From: Candidatus Abyssobacteria bacterium SURF_5
Lineage (GTDB): Bacteria > Abyssobacteria > SURF-5
Direction: 5' to 3'
DNA length: 36,118 nucleotides
NCBI GenBank assembly: GCA_003598085.1
Contig: QZKU01000012.1
Location: 1 to 36,118, forward strand
In this document: piece by piece, positions 29,360 through 36,118 of the stretch
Layout of the letters: the number at the start of each line of letters is the position of its first letter
Numbering within the stretch: position 1 is the first letter of the stretch
Translations under genes and position numbers: made by a program
The notes under the pieces: model-generated
The model's input: the letters and a program-made list of their open reading frames with translations, nothing else
Told to the model about the DNA's origin: nothing
Database searches by the model: none

Positions 29360-29754
29360 TGAGCGCAAGAATACTCGTTGTCGAAGACAACGCCCACATA
29401 ATTCTCGGGATTCGCATGGCTCTTGAGGCGCGGGGATTCGAGGTTCTGGTTGCGAAAGACGGCCTGGCTGCCATGGAGATGGCTTTTGATGTGAAGCCGG
29501 ACATCATTCTTCTTGACTTGATTATACCAAAATTGGATGGCTTTGCCGTCCTTGACGGACTGAGGAAAAATGCGGCGACACAGCAAATTCCCGTCGTTGT
29601 TATCAGCGCAAAGGCGGGCGAGGAAGATATCCGGAGGGCTCGCGAGCTTGGCGCACGCGACTACCTGGTGAAACCGTTCGATCCGCAAGAACTTGCCGCC
29701 GCTGTCGAGCGAACGCTCGCCGACACCGCCCCGATGAAGGAGAAGAAATCATGA
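29356..29754 (+). CDS. Single-domain response regulator (CheY-like receiver)
   Basis: The 132-residue protein is a bare receiver domain with no output domain. It starts MMSARILVVEDNAHIILGIR (acidic pocket E-D), has the phospho-acceptor D54 in IILLDLIIPKLDGF, a Ser in VVVISAKAG, and the Lys of DYLVKPFDP. The ATG at 29356 overlaps the kinase stop; an in-frame start at 29269 is inside the kinase gene and was rejected. It may relay phosphate or dock on a partner. It ends with an ATGA overlap into the next gene, so it is made together with the second receiver protein. Confidence 0.93.
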   Translation: MMSARILVVEDNAHIILGIRMALEARGFEVLVAKDGLAAMEMAFDVKPDIILLDLIIPKLDGFAVLDGLRKNAATQQIPVVVISAKAGEEDIRRARELGARDYLVKPFDPQELAAAVERTLADTAPMKEKKS

Positions 29755-30461
29755 AGAAAAACCCGATTCTCGTTGTGGATGATGAAAAAAATATCCGGAC
29801 GACTCTGAGACAGGCTCTTGAGAGCGCCGGATATCGTGTGGAAACGGCCGTCAGCGGCGAAGACGCTCTGGCCAAGTTGGCGGAATCGAGTTTCGACCTG
29901 TTGTTCCTCGACATAAAACTCCCCGGAATCGACGGGCTCGAAGTATTGCGCAGGTTGCGGGCCGAAGGCAAGCGCTTGCCCGTCATCATCATTACCGCCT
30001 ACGGCACCATCGAAAGCGCCGTCGATGCAATGAAAATGGGAGCCGTCGATTACCTGCGGAAACCGTTCGCTCCCGACCAGATTCGCGACATGGCGTCCAC
30101 CGTGCTGTCGCGCCCGGAACTGAAAGAACATGAGCTGGAAACATATGATCAACTCCTGGAATATTCGAAAATGTGGATCAACGAGCTCGATGTCGGAAAG
30201 GCCGCCGAATTTCTCCAAAAGGCCATCGGAGCCGATTCTTCCCGTCCCGAAGCCTTCAACCTGCTCGGCATCATCTTGGAATTGAAAGGAAACCTACTCG
30301 AGGCCCAAAAACGATATCGCGCCGCCATTGCGCTCGATCCCACATTCGAGCCGGCGCATCATAATCTTTCCCGCGTCACGGAACTGGATTATACCAGGAA
30401 AGGGATTGATTTCGGGCCGGAGCCGCACAAAGAAGATGATGGAAAGGAGAAAAAGTCCTGA
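29751..30461 (+). CDS. Response regulator with receiver and TPR-like C-terminal domain
   Basis: The 236-residue protein has a receiver (residues 1-120: PILVVDDEKNIRTTLRQALE, D54 in LLFLDIKLPGIDG, TAYGTIESA, DYLRKPFAPDQ) of the NtrC-like subtype. No AAA+ or DNA-binding domain follows; residues about 145-215 are a TPR pair (AAEFLQKAIGADSSRPEAFN, LLEAQKRYRAAIALDPTFEP). It probably acts by protein contact, not by binding DNA. It shares a 4-base ATGA overlap with the preceding receiver and its stop overlaps the next start by one base. Position suggests a link between kinase output and the potassium proteins downstream. Confidence 0.92.
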   Translation: MKKNPILVVDDEKNIRTTLRQALESAGYRVETAVSGEDALAKLAESSFDLLFLDIKLPGIDGLEVLRRLRAEGKRLPVIIITAYGTIESAVDAMKMGAVDYLRKPFAPDQIRDMASTVLSRPELKEHELETYDQLLEYSKMWINELDVGKAAEFLQKAIGADSSRPEAFNLLGIILELKGNLLEAQKRYRAAIALDPTFEPAHHNLSRVTELDYTRKGIDFGPEPHKEDDGKEKKS

Positions 30462-30868
30462 TGTACGCGCTGATAGTCGGCTGCGGCAGACTCGGCTCTC
30501 GTCTGGCAAATCAGCTCTCGCGCGCCGGACATAACGTGGTTGTCGTCGATCGTGTCAAGGAGGCCTTTAACCTGCTGAGCGCAGAGTTCAGCGGGTTTCA
30601 AGTGACCGGGGACGCTTCCGACCAGGAGGTTCTCAAAGAGGCGAAAATTCAAGAGGCCGACCTGCTCGCAGCCGTCACCGATGATGACAACGTCAATCTC
30701 CTGATCGCGCAATGCGCGCGAGAACTGTATCATGTCCCGAAGGTTCTCGCTCGTGTCGGCGATCCGCTAAAGGGCGCGATCTTTCAAGAGATGGGGCTTC
30801 ACATTCTGTGTCCTACCACAATCTCGGCGGATGCGTTCGGAGCGGAAATATTGAAACAGGGGGAATAA
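30461..30868 (+). CDS. TrkA-N (RCK) domain protein, N-domain only
   Basis: The 135-residue protein is one Rossmann RCK N-domain: MYALIVGCGRLGSRLANQLS (GxGxxG), VVVVDR with the acidic ribose-binding residue, and the GDASDQEVLKEAKIQEADLL motif. The RCK C-subdomain is missing, so it resembles half of a TrkA. The next gene encodes a longer RCK protein, and the two may form a mixed gating ring on the TrkH encoded downstream. The start overlaps the previous stop by one base. Confidence 0.92.
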   Translation: MYALIVGCGRLGSRLANQLSRAGHNVVVVDRVKEAFNLLSAEFSGFQVTGDASDQEVLKEAKIQEADLLAAVTDDDNVNLLIAQCARELYHVPKVLARVGDPLKGAIFQEMGLHILCPTTISADAFGAEILKQGE

Positions 30869-30878
30869 GGGAGGCACT

Positions 30879-31541
30879 GTGCGCGTCATTATCGTTGGGG
30901 GCGAAAAGCTGGTTTATTTTCTGGGAAGACTTCTTATCTCCGGCGGCAGCACCGTTGCCGTCATCAGTAAAAAGGCTGAAGAATGCCAGGAGATTGTCCG
31001 ACAATTGGAATCTCTGGTTATCTGCGGAGACGGAAGCGATCCCCGCAGGCTGGAGGAAGCCGAAGCAGGTCGCGCCGACGCCGTCGTTGCCGTTACCCCC
31101 TATGACGCCGACAATCTTGTCATCTGTCAGATCGCGAGCCGAAATTTCGGCGTCCCGCGCACGATCGCGCTGCTCAACGATCCAAACAATGAGCTTCTCT
31201 TCAAGCGCCTTGGAGTTAGCTCGGTCTTTAATCAGACGAAATTGATTTCCACCCTCATCCGTCAGCGATTATCGGTCGAAGATATCGTGAATCTGTTCCC
31301 GATTGCGGAAGAAAAAGTGAACGCCACGGAGATTCGAATCAATGACGGGCATCCCTGCGCGAACAAACAGCTCATGGACATCCCGCTTCCGCCGGGGGCC
31401 TTGCTGGCAGTGGTCATTCGGGGCGAGTCCGTTATCATTCCGCGCGGCGATACCCGCCTGCTGCCCGGCGACAGCGCAATCCTCATAACCACCCCGAAGG
31501 AACAGGGGCCCGCGCTGCGCATTTTAACTGGGGAAAAATAA
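30879..31541 (+). CDS. TrkA-type potassium uptake regulator, RCK N and C domains
   Basis: The 220-residue protein starts with GTG after AAGGGAGG. The N-domain has a degenerate nucleotide loop (VIIVGGEKLVYFLGRLL instead of GxGxxG) but keeps GDGSDPRRLEEAEAGRADAV and DNLVICQIASRNFG. A TrkA-C subdomain covers about residues 140-215 (GALLAVVIRGESVIIPRGDT, LLPGDSAILIT). It should sit on the cytoplasmic face of the TrkH channel encoded 6 bp downstream and gate K+ flux in response to nucleotides. The weak glycine loop suggests that in this pair the upstream N-domain protein may be the better nucleotide binder. Confidence 0.92.
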   Translation: MRVIIVGGEKLVYFLGRLLISGGSTVAVISKKAEECQEIVRQLESLVICGDGSDPRRLEEAEAGRADAVVAVTPYDADNLVICQIASRNFGVPRTIALLNDPNNELLFKRLGVSSVFNQTKLISTLIRQRLSVEDIVNLFPIAEEKVNATEIRINDGHPCANKQLMDIPLPPGALLAVVIRGESVIIPRGDTRLLPGDSAILITTPKEQGPALRILTGEK

Positions 31542-31547
31542 CGGAAA

Positions 31548-33014
31548 ATGCGCTATCGCGAGAATATCCGCTGGAAATATCTGGCCATCGTCCGGCACAT
31601 AGGTACTCTGCTCCTCGGCGTTGCGCTCTATCTTCTTCTTCCTCTGTTTGTCCTCATCTGGTATCCATCCGAATCGAATTTTCTGGCGCCGTTCTGTGTC
31701 GCTGCCGCGGGAGCGGGCGCGTGCGGACTCCTATTCAGGCTGATCGGCCGAAAGGCGGGCGATGTGACGCTCGGCCTGCCCGAGGGAGGCGTCATTGTTC
31801 TTGTCGGCTGGATTTTGGCCATGGTTTTTTCTGCAGTTCCCTTCTCGCTGTCTGGCCCACTGAGCTTTCTCCATGCATTATTCGAATCGGTGAGTGGATG
31901 GACTACGACCGGTCTCAGCGTTGTCGATGTCCGGGAGACTCCGCGCATCCTTCTTCTCTGGCGGTCCCTCATGCAGTTCGCCGGGGGCGCCGGCCTGGTA
32001 ATCATCATGCTTTCCGCCATCGTCGGACCGGCTGGCCGCAGTTTGTCGGTGGCGGAAGGCCGCTCTGAGCAGCTTCTACCGAACGTGAGGCATTCGGCCA
32101 AGCTCGTGGTCAGAATCTACCTGGGCTATGCGGCGGCGGGAATTCTGCTTTATCTCCTCGCGGGAATGCCGCTTTTTGACGCGATCAACCATTCATTTTG
32201 CTCTCTTTCAACCGGCGGTTTCTCCACTCGAACCGAAAGCATCGGTTACTACAACAGCGTCTCCATCGAACTCGTGACCATGCTCCTCATGCTTCTGGGA
32301 GCAACAAACTTCATCATGCATTACGCCCTTCTCAGAGGCGATTTGCGCTCCTTCTTCAGGAATGGAGAAATCCGGCTAACGGGGGCGGCCATTGCGCTGT
32401 TTGTTCCGGTTCTTCTGGGGCTTGCCCTTTTACCGCTCTATTCCGCCGGACGGGGCGTTCGCGTCGCCTTTTTCGAGGTCATCTCGGCTCTGACGACCAC
32501 CGGCTATACAAGCGTGTCCTATTCCGGATGGCCCGACTTCGGGATCATGTGCCTCATCGTTCTCATGCTGATCGGCGGGGGCATCTATTCCACAGCGGGC
32601 GGCCTCAAGCAGTACCGCATCTATCTCCTCTTCAAATCAATCATCTGGGAAATCAGCTCGAATCTCATGCCCGCCAGCGCCGTCCATGACCGGTATATTT
32701 GGAGAGGTGAAAACAAGTTTTATGTCGGCCCGGAACATATAAGGGAGGCCGGCAATTATCTGTTCCTGTATCTCTCCACGTACGCGGCGGGTGTCATCAT
32801 TTTCCTCGGATACGGATATTCTCTGAGGGAATCCCTCTTCGAGTTCGCTTCCGCTTTGGGAACGGTCGGCCTTTCAATTGGGCTTACCGGTCCCGCCATG
32901 CCTCCGGGAATACTATGGACGGAAATCGCGGGAATGTTCCTCGGGCGCCTCGAATTTTTCGTCGTTATCTACTCGATCATCAAAATCTTTCGCGACGCCG
33001 CTTCCGCTCAATAA
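31548..33014 (+). CDS. trkH: TrkH/KtrB-family potassium uptake channel subunit
   Basis: The 488-residue membrane protein has the four pore loops of the SKT family in order: ESVSGWTTTGLSVV, HSFCSLSTGGFSTR, EVISALTTTGYTSV and EFASALGTVGLSIG, each with the expected glycine. Charged loop residues such as GLKQYRIYLLFKS match the TrkH M3-pore region. The protein carries K+ into the cell, with its RCK partners encoded immediately upstream. It ends the kinase operon; the gap to the next gene is about 100 bp and has its own promoter. Confidence 0.95.
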   Translation: MRYRENIRWKYLAIVRHIGTLLLGVALYLLLPLFVLIWYPSESNFLAPFCVAAAGAGACGLLFRLIGRKAGDVTLGLPEGGVIVLVGWILAMVFSAVPFSLSGPLSFLHALFESVSGWTTTGLSVVDVRETPRILLLWRSLMQFAGGAGLVIIMLSAIVGPAGRSLSVAEGRSEQLLPNVRHSAKLVVRIYLGYAAAGILLYLLAGMPLFDAINHSFCSLSTGGFSTRTESIGYYNSVSIELVTMLLMLLGATNFIMHYALLRGDLRSFFRNGEIRLTGAAIALFVPVLLGLALLPLYSAGRGVRVAFFEVISALTTTGYTSVSYSGWPDFGIMCLIVLMLIGGGIYSTAGGLKQYRIYLLFKSIIWEISSNLMPASAVHDRYIWRGENKFYVGPEHIREAGNYLFLYLSTYAAGVIIFLGYGYSLRESLFEFASALGTVGLSIGLTGPAMPPGILWTEIAGMFLGRLEFFVVIYSIIKIFRDAASAQ

Positions 33015-33049
33015 GCTTCAGATTCCTCCGTAACCAAGCACAATGGGAA

Positions 33050-33079
33050 TTGACTTCCGCATTTTCTGCGGGGTATGAT
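33050..33079 (+). promoter_or_regulatory. Sigma-70-type promoter for the MBL-fold hydrolase gene
   Basis: TTGACT (33050-33055) and TATGAT (33074-33079) are separated by 18 bp. They lie about 40 bp ahead of the ATG at 33119. This supports a start downstream of the promoter instead of an extended reading from within trkH. Confidence 0.7.
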
Positions 33080-33118
33080 ACGCGCATCTATCCCACAAGT
33101 CTGAAACGGAGCACGAAG

Positions 33119-34405
33119 ATGCCGCCAAAAAGAAAGAAAACAGCCCCGGCACCACGAAACCCGCGTGTATCGCCTCCCAGACCGGAAAAAGACCAAGCCA
33201 TCCAGGTTATCAATTTCGGCGACGTTTACTTCGAGCATCCGCGCCCGGATGTGCATGTCGCCCGAATTCTGATTTCAAACGCCTCCTGGATCGATACGAC
33301 CGAAGGGGCGGTCGTCGTTGATACGCTGCTCCATCCCGCGCTTGGCCGCAAGATGCTCGAAGAGATCCGCAAAACCGCCGGACAAGTCAAATACATTGTC
33401 TATACGCACGGTCACCTCGATCATGTCGGCGGCGCATCTGCGTTTCTTGAAGATGCGCCCAAAGTCATCGCCCATCGGTATGTGACGGATCGATTTGAGA
33501 AATATCGCATCCTGTCGGAACATCGCGAGCGCATCGCGCAGATGCAATTCAATTTCGCGTTCCATGCCGATCGGGCCGCCTCATTCGTGAACCCGACGCA
33601 GGTCTATGACGAGACGCTGACCTTCAAGCTCGGCGATAAAACCTTCGAGCTCAATCATGCGCGCGCCGAAACCGACGACGCAACGTGGGTATTCGTCCCG
33701 GAAATCGAGACGGCATTTGTCGGCGACCTCATCATCGCCGGATTTCCCAATATCGGCAACCCGTTCAAGCCAACCCGCTTTGCGCTTCCCTGGGCGCGCG
33801 CACTCGAAGCGGTGCGCGTGAAGAATCCGAAGATGCTTGTCGCGCACGGCGGACATGCCGTTTATCAGGGAGACGATGTCAAGGAGTTGCTCGATGTCAC
33901 CATCGAGGCGATCCATTCCATCCATGATCAAGTGGTGGATTTCATAAACAAGGATGTGCCGCTGGACGAAATGATTCACATGGTGAATCTGCCGGAACAT
34001 CTGAAAGACCACAGGTACCTTCGCTTCCTGTACTCGCGGCCCGAGTTCGCCGTGCAGAATATCTACCGGTGGTATCACGGCTACTTCGATCACAATCCGG
34101 CGCATCTGCTGCCGCGGCCCGAGCGCGAAGTCAACAACGAAATCTTCAGGCTGATCGGCGACCGCGAGGCAATCCTAAAAAGAAGCAGGAGGCTGCTCGC
34201 TCGGGGGAAAGGCCAACTTGCCCTGCAGGTGCTCGATGTGCTGCTGAACCATGATCCAAATGACGTCGCGGCCCGAAAGCTGCACATCAAAATTCTCGGC
34301 ATTCTGTGCGAGCAGGACTATTGCCTCATGTCGCGCAACACATGGGTCTATTTCATGGAAAAGGATAAGAAATTGTTGAAGATTGAATCGAGGCATGTTG
34401 AATAG
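33119..34405 (+). CDS. Metallo-beta-lactamase-fold hydrolase with alkylsulfatase-like C-terminal region
   Basis: The 428-residue protein starts MPPKRKKTAPAP after CGGAG; the upstream in-frame extension runs into trkH and was rejected. The zinc-binding motif THGHLDHVGG gives H97, H99, D101 and H102. HARAETDDATWVFVPEIETA followed by GDLI supplies further ligands in the pattern seen in alkylsulfatases (SdsA1/BDS1). A helical part with YRWYHGYFDHNPAHLLPRPE resembles the alkylsulfatase dimerisation domain, and TPR-like helices (GKGQLALQVLDVLLNHDPND) follow. The sterol-carrier-like SCP2 domain of full alkylsulfatases is not present. No signal peptide is evident. Substrate is unknown; a sulphate ester or other ester is possible. 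Confidence 0.88.
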   Translation: MPPKRKKTAPAPRNPRVSPPRPEKDQAIQVINFGDVYFEHPRPDVHVARILISNASWIDTTEGAVVVDTLLHPALGRKMLEEIRKTAGQVKYIVYTHGHLDHVGGASAFLEDAPKVIAHRYVTDRFEKYRILSEHRERIAQMQFNFAFHADRAASFVNPTQVYDETLTFKLGDKTFELNHARAETDDATWVFVPEIETAFVGDLIIAGFPNIGNPFKPTRFALPWARALEAVRVKNPKMLVAHGGHAVYQGDDVKELLDVTIEAIHSIHDQVVDFINKDVPLDEMIHMVNLPEHLKDHRYLRFLYSRPEFAVQNIYRWYHGYFDHNPAHLLPRPEREVNNEIFRLIGDREAILKRSRRLLARGKGQLALQVLDVLLNHDPNDVAARKLHIKILGILCEQDYCLMSRNTWVYFMEKDKKLLKIESRHVE

Positions 34406-34413
34406 ATCGAACC

Positions 34414-34442
34414 TTGACTTTTCCATTCTGTAAGGATAAAAT
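34414..34442 (+). promoter_or_regulatory. Sigma-70-type promoter for the AT-rich gene pair
   Basis: TTGACT (34414-34419), 17 bp, then TAAAAT (34437-34442). It lies directly after the hydrolase stop codon and about 110 bp ahead of the next start. Base composition becomes AT-richer from here. Confidence 0.6.
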
Positions 34443-34553
34443 TTATTGCGTTGCTCTTGGGATACCAGTCGAATGCTACTCTAGAATTATTACCCTCATT
34501 GCTGGGCGATTTTGTCGCAGACTTGAGAGATATAAAAGCAAGAGGATCGAAAA

Positions 34554-35354
34554 ATGACGAACTCTGGTCTAGAGGACTTATTTTCAAATATGGAGCGTGA
34601 AGCTCACGCGGCGCTAAAAATCGCGGCAGCGGCTATCAGCGCCTTAAGGAAATTTCATTCTGCAGCTCAACTGGGGAATCTGAAGGATCTCAGAAAGAAT
34701 ATCGATTTTGCCGACCAAACTGTCATGCAACTTAAGGAACAGATCGAAAAGGCACGAGCGAGTTGGACATTAAATGATGAAGAATATTTGGCTGGTCACG
34801 CTGCCGCTCTAGAGTTTCTAAATGCTGCAGAAGAAGCAGGACTGAAGATGTTTGAACTAGATGAAAGGTTATATTGTCACCCATTCCTCATTCGGACACT
34901 CCCGGAAGAGGGAGCGGTGCTAATCGATAAGTCTTTGGAGAAAAGAATACGTCCATCCTTTTTGATCAAATATTTAAAGCAACTCCAAGAGAAACCGTCG
35001 AAGTTCAAGCCAGAAACATTCCTCGAGTGCTTATTTGAATGCTACGAAGTCTTGTCCGCAGCGAGAGGAAAAGGAACAACAAGAAATGGCACTGTCGTGA
35101 AGTTGAAGGAAATATATAGGCTTCTCACTTTGTTGCCTGGCCAAAACAAGAATTACTCTATCCAAGAGTTTGCCAGAGATATCTACTTGTTGGACAAGAG
35201 CCTTGTAAATAGAACAAAAAAGGGATTTAAGGTCCAATTTCCTGCGGATACAGGAACAAAAACTAAGAATCCGCTCTCGGTCATAACTGAAGATGGCATT
35301 GAGAAAATCTATTATGGAATATCATTCTCGTATCAACAGGAGACTGCCACATGA
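34554..35354 (+). CDS. Unknown protein, coiled-coil N-terminus, paired with a BrxD-like gene
   Basis: I do not recognise the family. The 266-residue protein starts after AGAGG with 8-nt spacing. The N-terminal 75 residues are helical (EREAHAALKIAAAAISALRK, DFADQTVMQLKEQIEKARAS), suggesting a coiled coil. A mixed middle has LDERLYCHPFLIRTLPEEGA. A C-terminal part ends GFKVQFPADTGTKTKNPLSV then ITEDGIEKIYYGISFSY, a short strand-rich tail. No membrane helix or signal peptide is seen. It overlaps the next gene by four bases (ATGA), so the two products are probably partners. Codon use and GC are unlike the rest of the window, suggesting acquisition by transfer. A role in phage defence is inferred only from the partner. 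Confidence 0.8.
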   Translation: MTNSGLEDLFSNMEREAHAALKIAAAAISALRKFHSAAQLGNLKDLRKNIDFADQTVMQLKEQIEKARASWTLNDEEYLAGHAAALEFLNAAEEAGLKMFELDERLYCHPFLIRTLPEEGAVLIDKSLEKRIRPSFLIKYLKQLQEKPSKFKPETFLECLFECYEVLSAARGKGTTRNGTVVKLKEIYRLLTLLPGQNKNYSIQEFARDIYLLDKSLVNRTKKGFKVQFPADTGTKTKNPLSVITEDGIEKIYYGISFSYQQETAT

Positions 35355-36043
35355 CTACTGATAGCGCATCTCAATGGCTCGAAATTCTTCGCAAAGAATA
35401 TTTGCAGGATTTCATCCGAGGCGGAGGATCTGCTGTCAAATTCATAATGCCTTCAAAAGAGATAGCCCCCGAAGATTTAATTGGACGATTGAAAATTGCA
35501 TCTGAGGAAGAAGGATTTCAATTTGCTTCGATAGATGCCGCTCATACAAAAATTCATATGATCGACAGATTATTCAATGATATTGCTCGCCAAGTTGATT
35601 GGGACGGGTTGGCTTCGAATTTTCTTGGTCGGCTCATTGTCAATAATGGGTGCAGGCTTCAGGAAAATTCAAAAAAGCTTAAATTAAATGAAATTGCTGC
35701 TTTAAATGGGCTGGAAGAGAAATTCCTTATCATTGACATCCGAAAATGGCTCGAAAAAGATATTTATCGCGATTATGGGATGAGCCAAGAATTCAGAATT
35801 GCTATGAGGAAGATGTGTCTGGCCCAACTGGAAGAAGACCAAGATCCTTCTTTCTTCAGAGATTTGGTAAAACAATGGCTGCAGGGTCAGATATCAAGGA
35901 TTTCGCTACTCAAAGAGGCCCTCATTTTCCAGAAGATTAACCGCTGCAATGCCAGACATATCTTGTTTTCTCTCGTCCATTGGCTGAGGAGGAATGAGCG
36001 TTCTGGGATGGTTCTAGTCTTAGACTCATTTTCGACAGTTTGA
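35351..36043 (+). CDS. BREX BrxD-like / DUF2791-type ATP-binding domain protein, apparently truncated
   Basis: The 230-residue reading starts at the ATGA overlap. WLEILRKEYLQDFIRGGGSA and VKFIMPSKE match the N-terminus of the 'BREX system ATP-binding domain' family. FASIDAAHTKIHMIDRLFND follows, then IARQVDWDGLASNFLGRLIV, EFRIAMRKMCLAQLEEDQDP, and SLLKEALIFQKINRCNARHI. It stops at TGA (36041-36043) right after a Walker B-like GMVLVLD. Known relatives run to about 400 residues or more, so about half is missing. Another frame stays open from about 36024 to the window end, compatible with a frameshift, but the peptide was not recognised. It may be a real truncation, a frameshift or an assembly error near the edge. 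Confidence 0.75.
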   Translation: MTTDSASQWLEILRKEYLQDFIRGGGSAVKFIMPSKEIAPEDLIGRLKIASEEEGFQFASIDAAHTKIHMIDRLFNDIARQVDWDGLASNFLGRLIVNNGCRLQENSKKLKLNEIAALNGLEEKFLIIDIRKWLEKDIYRDYGMSQEFRIAMRKMCLAQLEEDQDPSFFRDLVKQWLQGQISRISLLKEALIFQKINRCNARHILFSLVHWLRRNERSGMVLVLDSFSTV

Positions 36044-36118
36044 AAAATTAAGCTATTTTGTATCAAGAACTTACAGAGACAGAAAAAGCTCTAGGCACTA
36101 CATTTTCTCTGGCTCTCT
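36044..36118. other. Right-edge remnant after the BrxD-like stop
   Basis: Two plus-strand frames are open to the window end: one from about 36024 (HFRQFEKLSYFVSR) and one from 36052 (AILYQELTETEKALGT). Neither could be assigned. The sequence remains AT-rich. Confidence 0.4.

Noticed and set aside
32915-33118. Extended start of the MBL hydrolase within trkH
   Set aside because: The promoter at 33050-33079 and the CGGAG site support ATG 33119. The extra residues mirror trkH in another frame.

Overview
The window looks like chromosomal DNA of a flagellated, Gram-negative (diderm) bacterium of moderate GC content. FlgH and FlgI (L- and P-ring proteins) require an outer membrane. The gene order flgF-flgG-flgA-flgH-flgI-flgJ-flgN-flgK-flgL-fliW-csrA, with a sigma-54 promoter in front, resembles deltaproteobacteria-like lineages and some candidate phyla. 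The sequence alone does not settle the taxon. No tRNA, rRNA, CRISPR array or intact insertion sequence was seen.

Layout. (1) 1-9563, minus strand: one enormous secreted mosaic protein of more than 3187 residues, still open at the left edge. It is built from thrombospondin type 3-like acidic calcium-binding repeats, MopE-like repeats, three cysteine/tryptophan-rich modules, two N-terminal beta-sandwich-like domains, a DNRLRE-like domain, an NHL propeller and a LamG-like domain. Its upstream region holds a sigma-54-like element and several hairpins. (2) 10189-10620, minus: an Rrf2/IscR-like regulator with three cysteines. (3) 10897-20659, plus: the flagellar rod/ring/hook-junction operon. It starts at a near-consensus sigma-54 promoter, has a possible sigma-28 promoter ahead of flgN, and ends in the fliW-csrA regulatory pair. 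(4) 20741-23532, plus: a two-TM potassium channel with an RCK domain and a Kef-type cation/proton antiporter. (5) 23549-27346: a selenium-binding protein SBP56/methanethiol oxidase homologue overlapping a membrane protein gene, a small DUF2892-like membrane protein, and an orphan alpha-toroid-like protein. (6) 27497-33014, plus: a tightly packed operon with sensor histidine kinase, receiver, receiver-TPR, two RCK (TrkA) proteins and a TrkH channel. (7) 33119-34405, plus: a metallo-beta-lactamase-fold hydrolase with an alkylsulfatase-like C-terminal part. (8) 34554 to the right edge: a visibly AT-richer two-gene unit. It has an unrecognised coiled-coil protein and a BREX/BrxD-like (DUF2791-type) protein that stops just after its Walker B-like segment.

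How the parts may work together. The flagellar block is a complete module for distal rod, rings and hook-filament junction, with FliW/CsrA for post-transcriptional control; flagellin and flgM are not here. Potassium handling is unusually dense: a channel, an antiporter and a Trk system, the last co-transcribed with a two-component system. The most unusual items are the giant surface protein with a flagellar-type (sigma-54) promoter candidate, the kinase-to-Trk operon, and the AT-rich defence-like pair at the right edge.
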